The notes under the pieces are model-generated. The model searched no databases. It worked only from the letters and a program-made list of their open reading frames with translations, and had not been told where the DNA came from. Below are positions 18,551-26,594 of a DNA stretch of 64,000 bases, one piece after another. The translations under genes and the position numbers were made by a program. Source of the DNA: Microbacterium ginsengisoli (GTDB taxonomy: Bacteria > Actinomycetota > Actinomycetes > Actinomycetales > Microbacteriaceae); NCBI RefSeq assembly GCF_000956535.1, contig NZ_JYIY01000080.1, positions 124,001 through 188,000 on the forward strand. Reading direction: 5' to 3'. Each line of letters opens with the position of its first letter. The stretch's first letter is position 1.

Positions 18551-19540
18551 ATGGTGAGTCTGACCGCGGACATGAGCCCGCTGCATCCCGATCGAAACCT
18601 GGCTCTCGAGCTCGTCCGTGCCACCGAGGCCGCCGCCATCCGGTCGGTGCCGTTCATCGGCCGCGGGGCGAAGGAAGCGGCCGACGGTGCCGCCGTCGAC
18701 GCGATGCGCGCGTTCCTCGGCACCGTCAACTTCGACGGCGTCATCGTCATCGGCGAGGGCGAGAAGGACAACGCCCCCATGCTCTTCAACGGCGAGCACG
18801 TCGGCACCGGTCGCGGCCCGCAGTGCGATGTCGCCGTCGATCCCATCGACGGCACGTCGCTGACGGCCGCGGGACGCAACAACGCGCTGTCGGTCATCGC
18901 CGTGTCCGACCGCGGCGCGATGCTCGACGCGTCGAGCGTGTTCTACATGGACAAGCTCGTGACGGGTCCTGCCGGCGTCGGCGTCGTCGACATCCGCCTG
19001 CCCATCGGCGAGAACATCCGCCGCCTCGCGAAGGCGACCGGCAAGCCGGTGGAGGAGATCGTCGTCTCGGTGCTGCACCGCGATCGTCACGAGCGTCTCA
19101 TCGAGGAGATCCGCGAGGCCGGTGCGGGCACCCGCCTCATGTCGGACGGCGACGTCGCCGGCGGCATCAACGCGGCGCGGCACAACGCACGCACCGACAT
19201 CTGCGTGGGTGTGGGCGGCAGCCCCGAGGGCATCGTCACGGCCTGCGCGATCAAGGCGCTCGGCGGCCACATTCAGGGGCGCCTCTGGCCCCGCAACGAC
19301 GACGAGAAGCAGCGCGGTCTCGACGCCGGGCTCAAGTTCGACGATTTCGTCTACGAGGCCGACGATCTGGTCAAGGGAAACAACACGATCTTCGTGGCGA
19401 CCGGAGTCACCGACGGCCAGCTCGTCGGCGGTGTGCGTCGCGAGGGCGACCACATCTACACCGAGAGCGTCGTGCTGCGCGGCGCATCGGGAACCCTCCG
19501 TCGCATCTCCTCGGAGCACCTCACCTCGAAGTGGCTCTGA
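18551..19540 (+). CDS. glpX: Fructose-1,6-bisphosphatase, class II
   Basis: 329 residues from ATG 18551, which begins MVSLTADMSPLHPDRNLALE as in other actinobacterial GlpX proteins. Metal-binding motifs IGEGEKDNAPML and VDPIDGTSLTAAGRN are intact, followed by MDKLVTGP and the sugar-phosphate site. It hydrolyses fructose-1,6-bisphosphate in gluconeogenesis, cytoplasmic. An in-frame extension back to 18422 would run through the promoter and is rejected. Confidence 0.95.
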   Translation: MVSLTADMSPLHPDRNLALELVRATEAAAIRSVPFIGRGAKEAADGAAVDAMRAFLGTVNFDGVIVIGEGEKDNAPMLFNGEHVGTGRGPQCDVAVDPIDGTSLTAAGRNNALSVIAVSDRGAMLDASSVFYMDKLVTGPAGVGVVDIRLPIGENIRRLAKATGKPVEEIVVSVLHRDRHERLIEEIREAGAGTRLMSDGDVAGGINAARHNARTDICVGVGGSPEGIVTACAIKALGGHIQGRLWPRNDDEKQRGLDAGLKFDDFVYEADDLVKGNNTIFVATGVTDGQLVGGVRREGDHIYTESVVLRGASGTLRRISSEHLTSKWL

Positions 19541-19651
19541 CGGTCTTCGACGACGTTTGCCACGGCGACACGACCCGGTGCCGCGGCGGCGGTCTGGCAG
19601 AATGAGACCGTCGCCCGCGCCCGCGGGCGGGCTTGCGTGAAGGGACAGAGG

Positions 19652-19873
19652 ATGTCGGCACCCACCGGTTCCACTCCCGATTCCGCGACTCCGCAGACAG
19701 GTGCGATGAAGGTCGTCGCCGCCGCGGTCGACCCGGCGCGACGCCCGGACGTGCTGCTGCGCAAGCGGCGCCCCGAGGGCGAGCAGATGAGTGCGTGGTG
19801 GCCCATCGGCGCGTTCGTCGTGATCTCGGCGATCGTGATCGCGCTCATGAACTTCGTACCCGGCGGAGCTTGA
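19652..19873 (+). CDS. Small single-pass membrane protein, function unknown
   Basis: 73 residues from ATG 19652, with AGGGACAGAGG upstream. A polar N-terminus, then the basic patch ARRPDVLLRKRRPEGEQ, and one C-terminal membrane helix (WWPIGAFVVISAIVIALMNF). Codon use matches its neighbours. No known family is recognised. Its stop is 45 bases from the end of convergent rmuC. Confidence 0.65.
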   Translation: MSAPTGSTPDSATPQTGAMKVVAAAVDPARRPDVLLRKRRPEGEQMSAWWPIGAFVVISAIVIALMNFVPGGA

Positions 19874-19918
19874 GCCACTCGTCGCCAGCTGCTCGGACGG
19901 TCGCTTCGGCGGGCGCCG

Positions 19919-21103
19919 TCAGTCGTCGATCGCCGCGAGCAGTTCGGGTGCGGTGAGCCGACGCGGCGACTTCTCGATCGGTGCCGGTGCGATGACGGCG
20001 TCGCGCTTGGTCTCGTCGATCCCGGGGAACCTGCGCGCTGTCACGAGCACCCGCGACTCGAGCGAACCGGCGAAACCGTTGTAGGCGTCGACAGTGCGCT
20101 CGAGGGCTCGGCGGAGCGAGTCGGCGTGCCCGGCGAGACCGCCGAGCCGCTCGTAGAGCTGCGATCCCAGGTCGAACAGGGTGCGTGCCTCGGCGGAGAC
20201 CTCCTGCTGCGTCCAGGTGAAGGCGACCGTCTTCAGCACCGCCCACAGGTTCACGGGCGACGCGAGCGCGACCCGTCTGGTGAACGCGTAGTCGAGCAGG
20301 GCGGGGTCTTCATCGAGGGCCGAGGCCAGCAGAGACTCGCTCGGCAGAAAGCAGATGACGAACTCGGGGCTCGCGTCGAGGCCCGCCCAATATGCCTTCT
20401 TCGCCAGGGCGTCGACGTGGGCGCGCACCGCGCGGGCGTGCCGCGTCATGAGCGTGCGGCGGCGTTCGCCGTCGTCGCCGGTCGCGGTGAGCGCGATCGC
20501 GGATGCCTCGAGGTAGGCGTCGAGCGGAACCTTGGCGTCGAGGGCGAGGGCCTTGCCGCCGGGGAGGCGCACCACCATGTCGGGACGGCCCGCACCGGCA
20601 TCCGAGGACAGCGGACTCTGCAGGTCGAAGTCGACGTGGCGGGTGAGGCCCGCTGCCTCGACGACGCGACGCAGCTGCGTCTCGCCCCAGACGCCGCGTG
20701 TGGCGCCCGAGCGCAGCGCGCTCGCGAGCGACTCGGTCGTCGCGCGCAGCGCCTCATCCGATTCCTGTGCGCGGCGCAGCTGCTCGGCCAGGGAGCCGTA
20801 TTGCGTCTGACGCTCCCGCTCGAGCTCGTCGACCCGGCGCCGCATCACGTGCAGCGTCTCGCTGACCGGCGCGAGCGCGCGCAGCACCGACTGGTCACGG
20901 CGCTCGCGATCGTCGCGCGTCTCGAGTTCGGCGCGCGCGTGTGCGAGCTCCTCCCGCGCTGCCGCGGTGGCGGCCTCCGCCGCTGCCACCCGCGCCCGCT
21001 GGTCGCTCTGGGCGCGGGCATACCGGGCGGATGCCACGGCCCACGCGACGACCGCGCCGATCACGGAGGCGACGATCGCGATCACGACGGTGGCGGCATC
21101 CAT
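19919..21103 (-). CDS. rmuC: DNA recombination protein RmuC
   Basis: 394 residues from ATG 21103 (GTG 21109 is an in-frame alternative). One N-terminal membrane helix (about 3-25), then a long Arg/Glu/Ala coiled coil (about 30-115), then the RmuC domain with GVWGETQLRRVVEAAGL and FVICFLPSESLLASAL. RmuC-family proteins have a nuclease-like core and limit inversions between short inverted repeats in E. coli. This is of interest next to the giant palindrome further on, though no causal link is shown. Confidence 0.92.
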   Translation of the reverse strand: MDAATVVIAIVASVIGAVVAWAVASARYARAQSDQRARVAAAEAATAAAREELAHARAELETRDDRERRDQSVLRALAPVSETLHVMRRRVDELERERQTQYGSLAEQLRRAQESDEALRATTESLASALRSGATRGVWGETQLRRVVEAAGLTRHVDFDLQSPLSSDAGAGRPDMVVRLPGGKALALDAKVPLDAYLEASAIALTATGDDGERRRTLMTRHARAVRAHVDALAKKAYWAGLDASPEFVICFLPSESLLASALDEDPALLDYAFTRRVALASPVNLWAVLKTVAFTWTQQEVSAEARTLFDLGSQLYERLGGLAGHADSLRRALERTVDAYNGFAGSLESRVLVTARRFPGIDETKRDAVIAPAPIEKSPRRLTAPELLAAIDD

Positions 21104-21134
21104 GGTCACAGTGTGGGGGAGGGTGCCGACATCG

Positions 21135-21722
21135 TCAGGCGGCGACGGCGGCGGGCTCGGCGAGGGTGCCGATGCGCACGCCCGCGAGCGCGGCGAGCTC
21201 GTCGATGTCGCCGGCGCCGAGGCGTCGGGCGGCGTCGATCATGATGTGCGCGCAGGCCGCGGCATCCGCTGTCGCGTCGTGGTGGGGGAATGGGCCGAAC
21301 CCGGCCGCGTCGGCGACCGCCGGGAGACGGTACGACGGCAGGTCGTAGACGCGGCGCGCGACCTGCACGCTGCAGGCGTAGCGCGCCGGAGGGCACGCGT
21401 CACCGGTGGCCTCGCAGGCCCGCCGGATGACCGCCATGTCGAAGCCCGCGTTGTGTGCGACCAGCATGTCGTCGCCCGTGAAGCGCGCGAGAGCGGGCAG
21501 CTGCTCGGTCCAGGTCGGCGCGCTCTCGACATCGTCGGGGTGGATGCCGTGGATGCCCACGTTGATCTCGAAGAACCGGTCGTGGCCGGCGGGCGGGCGG
21601 ATCAGCCAGCCCGCGGTCTCGACGATGCGTCCGTTGCGCACGCGTGCGAGCCCGACGGCGCACGCCGACGCACTGGAGGAGTTCGCCGTCTCGAAGTCGA
21701 TCGCGGTGAAGTCCAGGGCCAC
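21135..21722 (-). CDS. DnaQ-like 3'-5' exonuclease domain protein
   Basis: 195 residues from GTG 21722, behind TAGGAGC. A DEDDh exonuclease: the first motif is DFE with D9 and E11 (TAIDFETA), the second is HNAGFDMAV, and the last is HDATADA with the catalytic histidine and aspartate. It resembles the free-standing epsilon-like exonucleases of Actinobacteria that trim DNA 3' ends or RNA. It lies downstream of and opposite to the methyltransferase gene, and next to rmuC on the same strand (31 bases). Confidence 0.88.
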   Translation of the reverse strand: MALDFTAIDFETANSSSASACAVGLARVRNGRIVETAGWLIRPPAGHDRFFEINVGIHGIHPDDVESAPTWTEQLPALARFTGDDMLVAHNAGFDMAVIRRACEATGDACPPARYACSVQVARRVYDLPSYRLPAVADAAGFGPFPHHDATADAAACAHIMIDAARRLGAGDIDELAALAGVRIGTLAEPAAVAA

Positions 21723-21811
21723 GCTCCTACCGTGCGCCCGCGCGCCGGGACGTCCGGTGCGCCACGCCGACGACGGGCGGATGTCGCGCTGCGGCCGTCG
21801 TGCCCCCGGCG

Positions 21812-21817
21812 TAGGGT
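21812..21817 (+). promoter_or_regulatory. -10 element for leaderless methyltransferase gene
   Basis: TAGGGT is followed by 7 bases and ATG 21825, with no ribosome-binding sequence. Confidence 0.5.
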
Positions 21818-21824
21818 CGCAGAC

Positions 21825-22577
21825 ATGGCAGGCAGAGACCAGATGTCGACCTCGTTCGGTGCGGTGGCGGGGACCTATGAGGCCGGGCGACCCGACTATC
21901 CGTGGCAGGCGGTCGGGTGGATGCTCGAGCCCGCGCTCGACGGCGACCGCCCGCTGCGCGTCGCCGACGTCGGCGCCGGCACCGGGAAGCTCACCCGCGT
22001 CGTCGCGGCCGGTCGCGCCGAGGTCGTCGCGATCGACCCCGATCCGGCGATGCTCGCCCAGCTGCGTGACACCGTCCCCGGGGTTCCCACGTTCGTCGGC
22101 TCCGCCGAGCAGCTGCCGCTGCCCGCGGCATCCGTCGACGCCGTCGTCCTGGGGCAGGCCTGGCACTGGGTCGACGTCGGGCCCGCCTCGGCCGAGATCG
22201 GTCGGGTGCTGCGCTCCGGAGGTGTGCTCGGACTGGTGTGGAACCTGCGCGACGATCGCGACCCGTGGGTACGTCGCATGACCGAGGTGATGCACGGCTC
22301 GAACGCCGAGAACATGATGGATGCCGGCGGCCCCACGGTCGAGGCGCCGTTCGACGATCTCGAATCCGAGGTGTGGGACTGGGCTCGGCCGATGACCGCC
22401 GAGCAGCTGTGGGCGATGATGCGCTCGCGCAGCTACATCATCACTGCCAGCCCGGCCGATCGCGGGGCCATCGAGGAGCGCTTCGCCGCGGTGCTCGCCG
22501 AGCGTCCCGAGCTCGCCGCGGGCGGCACCATCGACCTTCCGTACCGCACTCACGCGTTCCGCGCGCGACGGCCGTGA
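21825..22577 (+). CDS. Class I SAM-dependent methyltransferase
   Basis: 250 residues. The Rossmann-like core has motif [14 protein letters not shown] (about 46-58), the acidic end of strand 2 [11 protein letters not shown], and the post-motif [18 protein letters not shown] typical of the Methyltransf_11 group. The N-terminal [16 protein letters not shown] is shared with small-molecule methyltransferases. The substrate cannot be predicted. The leaderless promoter fixes the start. It precedes the reductase-like gene by 7 bases. Confidence 0.88.
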   Translation: MAGRDQMSTSFGAVAGTYEAGRPDYPWQAVGWMLEPALDGDRPLRVADVGAGTGKLTRVVAAGRAEVVAIDPDPAMLAQLRDTVPGVPTFVGSAEQLPLPAASVDAVVLGQAWHWVDVGPASAEIGRVLRSGGVLGLVWNLRDDRDPWVRRMTEVMHGSNAENMMDAGGPTVEAPFDDLESEVWDWARPMTAEQLWAMMRSRSYIITASPADRGAIEERFAAVLAERPELAAGGTIDLPYRTHAFRARRP

Positions 22578-22584
22578 GCGCACG

Positions 22585-23223
22585 ATGAACGGCCGCCCAC
22601 TCACCGTCTGCAACTTCGTGACCGTCGACGGGCGCTACGAAGACGACACGCACGACATCGCCTCGTTCTTCGCGCACCAGCACCCCGACTACGCGGGCGC
22701 CGACACGTTCGACCACTACACGACCGCGCTCATGCGGGCCAGCGACACCCTGCTGCTCGCGGGACGGCGCTCGGCGCTGCAGAACCTCGCGTACTGGCGG
22801 TCGGTCGAATCGGATGCCGCCGCCACCGCGATCCGGCGGGAGTTCGCTGCGCTCATCCGTACGATCGAGGTGGTCATCGTCTCCGACACCGTGTCCGAGG
22901 CGGACCTCGCCGATCATCCGCAGGCGCGGGTGGTGCGTCGGGCCGAGGCCCGTGCGGAGGTCGCCGCACTGAAGCGGCGGGACGGGCGCGGCATCCTCGT
23001 GCTGCTGTCGCGGCTGCTGTGGAACGACCTGATGCACGCCGGTCTCGTCGACGAGCTGCACCTCGTCACCTTCCCGCTCATCGCGGGCACCGGCGTGCCG
23101 CTCTTCGATGCCAAGCCGGCCGTCGCGCTGAAGCTGCTCGAGACCCGCACGTGGACCGGAAGCGGCAACGTGCTCATGCGCTGGCGGGTCGATGCCGCCG
23201 AGTCGCGGCATCCGCGCCCGTAG
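22585..23223 (+). CDS. Dihydrofolate reductase-like protein (RibD C-terminal domain)
   Basis: 212 residues. The RibD C-terminal/DHFR fold is recognised from [15 protein letters not shown] at the start, [14 protein letters not shown] at about 52-65, a nucleotide-binding stretch [31 protein letters not shown], and [23 protein letters not shown]. Such stand-alone proteins are NADPH-dependent reductases of unknown substrate. It probably shares a transcript with the methyltransferase. Its stop TAG is also the first half of the ychF -10 element. Confidence 0.82.
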   Translation: MNGRPLTVCNFVTVDGRYEDDTHDIASFFAHQHPDYAGADTFDHYTTALMRASDTLLLAGRRSALQNLAYWRSVESDAAATAIRREFAALIRTIEVVIVSDTVSEADLADHPQARVVRRAEARAEVAALKRRDGRGILVLLSRLLWNDLMHAGLVDELHLVTFPLIAGTGVPLFDAKPAVALKLLETRTWTGSGNVLMRWRVDAAESRHPRP

Positions 23224-23226
23224 ACT
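23221..23226 (+). promoter_or_regulatory. -10 element for ychF overlapping the upstream stop codon
   Basis: TAGACT, whose first three bases are the stop codon of the preceding gene. Eight bases separate it from GTG 23235 and no ribosome site is present, so ychF is probably leaderless. Confidence 0.5.
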
Positions 23227-23234
23227 GAACCCCC

Positions 23235-24308
23235 GTGGCTCTCACCATCGGAATCGTCGGACTCCCGAACGTCGGCAAGTCGACCCTCTTCAACGCCCTG
23301 ACCAAGAACCAGGTTCTCGCCGCGAACTACCCGTTCGCGACGATCGAGCCGAACGTGGGCGTGGTGAACCTGCCCGACGTGCGCCTACAGCAGCTCGCGG
23401 ATGTGTTCCACAGCGAGCGGCTCGTGCCCGCCTCGGTGTCGTTCGTCGACATCGCGGGCATCGTGCGCGGAGCGAGCGAGGGGGAGGGGCTCGGCAACCA
23501 GTTCCTCGCGAATATCCGCGAGGCCGACGCCATCGCGCAGGTCGTGCGCGGCTTCGCCGACGCCGACGTCGTGCACGTCGACGGCAAGGTCGACCCGCAG
23601 GCCGACCTCGAGACGATCGGCGCCGAGTTGATGCTCGCCGACCTGCAGACCCTCGAGAAGGCGATCCCGCGCATCGAGAAGGAGGTCAAGAGCAAGAAGA
23701 CCGATCCCGGTGTGCTCGATGCCGCGACCGCCGCGAAGGACGCCCTCGAGCGCGGCGTGCTGCTGTCGGCATCCGCTCTCGACCTCGCGCCCATCAAGGA
23801 ACTCGGACTGCTCACCGCCAAGCCCTTCATCTTCGTCTTCAACGTCGACGAGTCGGTGCTGACGGATGCCGCCCGTCTCGCCGAGCTCGCGGCACTCGTC
23901 GCCCCCGCGAAGGCGGTGTTCCTCGACGCGAAGATCGAGTCCGAGCTCATCGACCTCGACCCCGAGGATGCCGCGGAGCTGCTGGCCTCCACCGGTCAGA
24001 GCGAGTCGGGTCTCGACCAGCTCGCGCGCGTCGGCTTCGACACGCTCGGGCTGCAGACCTACCTGACCGCGGGCCCGAAGGAGGCCCGCGCGTGGACGAT
24101 CGGCAAGGGCTGGAAGGCCCCGCAGGCCGCCGGAGTGATCCACACCGACTTCGAGAAGGGCTTCATCAAGGCCGAGGTGATCTCGTTCCAGGACCTGCTC
24201 GACGCTGGGTCGGTCGTCGAGGCGCGCTCGCGCGGCAAGGCCCGCCTCGAGGGCAAGGAATACGTCATGCAGGACGGCGACGTCGTGGAGTTCCGCTTCA
24301 ACAACTGA
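23235..24308 (+). CDS. ychF: Ribosome-binding ATPase YchF (Obg-like)
   Basis: 357 residues. The P-loop is GLPNVGKSTLFNALTK (about 7-22) and the switch region is VDIAGIVRGASEGEGLGNQFL. The base-specifying motif is NVDE rather than NKxD, which explains ATP use in this family. The C-terminal TGS domain (about 275-357, TAGPKEARAWTIGKGWKAP) is complete. It associates with ribosomes and is linked to stress responses in E. coli. Universally conserved, no unusual features. Confidence 0.96.
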   Translation: MALTIGIVGLPNVGKSTLFNALTKNQVLAANYPFATIEPNVGVVNLPDVRLQQLADVFHSERLVPASVSFVDIAGIVRGASEGEGLGNQFLANIREADAIAQVVRGFADADVVHVDGKVDPQADLETIGAELMLADLQTLEKAIPRIEKEVKSKKTDPGVLDAATAAKDALERGVLLSASALDLAPIKELGLLTAKPFIFVFNVDESVLTDAARLAELAALVAPAKAVFLDAKIESELIDLDPEDAAELLASTGQSESGLDQLARVGFDTLGLQTYLTAGPKEARAWTIGKGWKAPQAAGVIHTDFEKGFIKAEVISFQDLLDAGSVVEARSRGKARLEGKEYVMQDGDVVEFRFNN

Positions 24309-24528
24309 GGCGGGGCTGGCGGGAGTGGCGTCTCGCCGGTGCGGTTCTGTCCGCACGATGGCGCACCGACTCGCGACGGCGCGCCGAGACGCCCTCGCGC
24401 ACCCGACCCCGCAGCGACGCAGCGATTGGCGAGTCTGGCCTCCGCCCGGGAGACTGGACTCACCGCCGCACATCGCCGATCGGCGACGTCGCGCTCCGCG
24501 GCGCAACTGACGTGAGAGGACCCTCGAC
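24309..24528. other. Non-coding gap with nested hairpins and a 14-base palindrome
   Basis: GGCGTCTCG (24327-24335) pairs with CGAGACGCC (24385-24393); inside it is GTGCGG/CCGCAC (24339-24356). A perfect palindrome TCGCCGATCGGCGA lies at 24473-24486, about 45 bases before the next gene. The first could be the ychF terminator region or a small RNA; the second could be an operator. I see no coding sequence here. Confidence 0.35.
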
Positions 24529-25095
24529 ATGGCCGCCACCCAGACCTTCGACCCCGACGCGCGCGCCATCCCGTTCGCCGAGGAAGGCGTCGGGCCTGCC
24601 GTCGTGCTCATCGCGGCCCGTGGCCTCACGATCGACTACCTCAGCCCCCTCAGCCACTCGCTCGCCACCGAGGACTTCCGTGTCGTGCGCATCGGCGCCC
24701 GTCACGACGCGGATGCGGCGGCCCCGACTGACCGCGCGCAGGATGTCGTCGACCTGCTCGACCACCTCGCGATCGACCACGCCTGGATCGGCGGGCATCG
24801 CGACGGTGGCACCGTCGCCCGCTTCGTTGCCCTCGACCACCATGACCGCGTGAACGGCGTGCTGCTGCTCGGCGTCGAGGACGGCGACCTGCCCGCCCCG
24901 GCCGACGGTGTGCCGGTGCTCGTCATCCAGGGCACCGCGGACACCGTCACTCCCGTGGCCAACGGCGAGGCGCTGCGCGCGCAGGCCCCGGGCCTCGTGA
25001 GCGTCGTGCCGGTCGAAGGCGGCGGCGACATGTTCCCCACCACACACGTCGGCGCCACCTCGTGGGCGATCGAGGACTACCTCGACTGGGACTGA
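24529..25095 (+). CDS. Alpha/beta-hydrolase-fold protein lacking the nucleophile
   Basis: 188 residues behind an AGAGGA site. The fold order is kept: strand AVVLIAARG, helix-strand RVVRIGARH, the elbow region IGGHRDGGTVARFV, a strand GVLLLGVED, and VPVLVIQGTADTVTP with the usual acid position, then a late His in TTHVG. At the nucleophile elbow the expected G-x-S-x-G reads G-H-R-D-G (residues 89-93), so arginine R91 stands where the catalytic serine should be. It is therefore probably not a standard esterase. No substrate is known. The next gene starts 2 bases after its stop. Confidence 0.75.
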   Translation: MAATQTFDPDARAIPFAEEGVGPAVVLIAARGLTIDYLSPLSHSLATEDFRVVRIGARHDADAAAPTDRAQDVVDLLDHLAIDHAWIGGHRDGGTVARFVALDHHDRVNGVLLLGVEDGDLPAPADGVPVLVIQGTADTVTPVANGEALRAQAPGLVSVVPVEGGGDMFPTTHVGATSWAIEDYLDWD

Positions 25096-25097
25096 CG

Positions 25098-25439
25098 GTG
25101 ACCGACGCCCCGGCCGGCCGGATCGAACCGCGCACGGCGGAGGAGCTGATGCGATCGCGCTTCGCCGCGTTTCGTGATCGGGATGCCGCGTGGCTGGTGC
25201 GTACGTGGCATCCGTCGACCGTGCCCGACGTGCTCGACCTCGACGACTCGCCCCGCTGGCGCGGGCTGCAGATCGTCGACACCGTCGCGGGCGGCCCGGA
25301 CGACGCACACGGTGTCGTCGAGTTCCGCGCCACCTACGTTGACGCGGATGGCACCCTCGGCGTGCTGCACGAGCGGTCACGCTTCGTTCGCGACGGCGAA
25401 CGCTGGTTCTACATCGACGGAGATCTCTTCGCTGGGTGA
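25098..25439 (+). CDS. YchJ-like (UPF0225) C-terminal domain protein
   Basis: 113 residues from GTG 25098. Family features are RTAEELMRSRFAAFRDRDAAWLVRTWHPST at the N-terminus and HERSRFVRDGERWFYIDGDL at the end, an NTF2-like fold. The zinc-binding SEC-C segment found in full-length YchJ is absent. The function of the family is unknown. Tight spacing puts it in one transcript with the hydrolase-fold protein. It converges on the lipoprotein gene, 17 bases apart. Confidence 0.8.
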   Translation: MTDAPAGRIEPRTAEELMRSRFAAFRDRDAAWLVRTWHPSTVPDVLDLDDSPRWRGLQIVDTVAGGPDDAHGVVEFRATYVDADGTLGVLHERSRFVRDGERWFYIDGDLFAG

Positions 25440-25456
25440 GGGATCGGCACGTCTTG

Positions 25457-26140
25457 TCAGATGTCCGAGTAGTCGTTCCCGTTGGAGTCGATGTACTGCA
25501 CTCGGCCGTTCTTGGTCTCCACGCCCAAGAAGGCCTTTCCTACCTGTCCGGGATGGGTGAGCGACGTCGTGCCATCGACGGGGACGGCGTCGAAGGCGAA
25601 ACTCTCGAATGTGTCCGTGCCGTTGCCGTACGTGTAGTCGCTGATTCCGCCCGCCGCGACGACGTGCGTGACCGTGTCACCGACGCTTACTCCGTCGGGT
25701 GTCGTGAGGACGAGGCCGTTGGAGGCGGCGGCAGAGAATTGCATCGAACACGTCCCGTGGTCGTTGAGCGCCAGCGCGACGCCGGACCATGTGACGACCG
25801 TGCCCGAAAACGGGCTCGGCTGAGGGGTGCGCTTCTGAGCGCCGAGGTACTGCGTTGCGATGGCTTCGACTGACGCGCAGTCCGTGAACGAGGCGGTTGC
25901 GAGTGAGGCGCCGCTGGTAGAGCTGACAGTGAGTTCCGTGCGGCTGAGCTCGATCTTCCCGGCCACCGGACGGGCGGACGGCGACGCCATTGGACTCGCG
26001 GTTGGGCTCGAGGCGAAGGTAGTCGGGTTCGAAGCGATCGGTTCGCTGGATACGCCACTGCATCCGCTCAGGGCGGCGACCGACGCGAGCGCGACGATAA
26101 GGAGAGCGAACGGCCGAGAATCGGATCTGAACGACGTCAT
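25457..26140 (-). CDS. Putative secreted lipoprotein, function unknown
   Basis: 227 residues. The N-terminus has a signal peptide (FALLIVALASVAALSGC) with a lipobox cleaved before C27, then a Ser/Thr/Pro-rich linker (about 35-60) and a domain of about 165 residues. That domain has two cysteines (in FTDCASV and GTCSMQF) that could form a disulfide. Codon use is slightly less GC-biased than in neighbouring genes. No family is recognised. The start is supported by the leaderless promoter at 26147-26152. Confidence 0.75.
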   Translation of the reverse strand: MTSFRSDSRPFALLIVALASVAALSGCSGVSSEPIASNPTTFASSPTASPMASPSARPVAGKIELSRTELTVSSTSGASLATASFTDCASVEAIATQYLGAQKRTPQPSPFSGTVVTWSGVALALNDHGTCSMQFSAAASNGLVLTTPDGVSVGDTVTHVVAAGGISDYTYGNGTDTFESFAFDAVPVDGTTSLTHPGQVGKAFLGVETKNGRVQYIDSNGNDYSDI

Positions 26141-26146
26141 AGCATC

Positions 26147-26152
26147 ACCATA
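26147..26152 (-). promoter_or_regulatory. -10 element for leaderless lipoprotein gene
   Basis: TATGGT on the minus strand, 6 bases before ATG 26140. Confidence 0.5.
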
Positions 26153-26173
26153 GGGCGCCGATAGCCGAAGTTC

Positions 26174-26524
26174 TCACCCCTCCCACCCGAACGCGTTGAA
26201 CCAGTCCGCGCGCCTCGACGCCTCGCGATCCGACCGTGCCCCGCGGAAGGCATCGTGACGCCACAACGCGCCGGAATCCGTGAGGCGCACGAACCCGAGA
26301 CAGACGGGGCAGAGGGCTCGTCCTGCGGGAAAGCCATCGTCGAGCCGGGGAGCAGGCTGCGCCGTGGCGCCCGAGCCGCGGCATCCGGGCTCGTCCTGCT
26401 CGCGATCCGACCACATCAGCGACGTGCCCGCCCGGTTGTGCAGCCCCGCGTGTCCGATGGCGCGCGTGCACACCGCGCCGTCGCGTCGGCTGAGGCACCA
26501 GCGGGTCGGGGGAGTGTCGGTCAC
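26174..26524 (-). CDS. Small Cys/His-rich protein, function unknown
   Basis: 116 residues. Cysteines at 10, 19, 48, 72 and 75 and histidines at 25 and 29 give two candidate metal-binding clusters: C..C..GHAGLH at the N-terminus, and LCPVC at 71-75. The first resembles small actinobacterial zinc-binding proteins with a CxxH-type GHpGLH motif. Trp is frequent (six in 116). TACAGT lies 6 bases before GTG 26524, so it is probably leaderless. No function is assigned. Confidence 0.65.
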   Translation of the reverse strand: MTDTPPTRWCLSRRDGAVCTRAIGHAGLHNRAGTSLMWSDREQDEPGCRGSGATAQPAPRLDDGFPAGRALCPVCLGFVRLTDSGALWRHDAFRGARSDREASRRADWFNAFGWEG

Positions 26525-26530
26525 CTGGCC

Positions 26531-26536
26531 ACTGTA
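26531..26536 (-). promoter_or_regulatory. -10 element for leaderless Cys/His-rich gene
   Basis: TACAGT on the minus strand, 6 bases before GTG 26524. Confidence 0.5.
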
Positions 26537-26550
26537 GGCGGGCAGCGGAA

Positions 26551-26577
26551 GGGCGGGGCCGCCGCGCGACCCCGCCC
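26551..26577 (-). terminator. Terminator after the alcohol dehydrogenase gene
   Basis: GGGCGGGG (26551-26558) pairs with CCCCGCCC (26570-26577) around an 11-base loop. It lies 17 bases after the dehydrogenase stop on the minus strand. Confidence 0.65.
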
Positions 26578-26594
26578 ACGACCGGATGCCGCGG

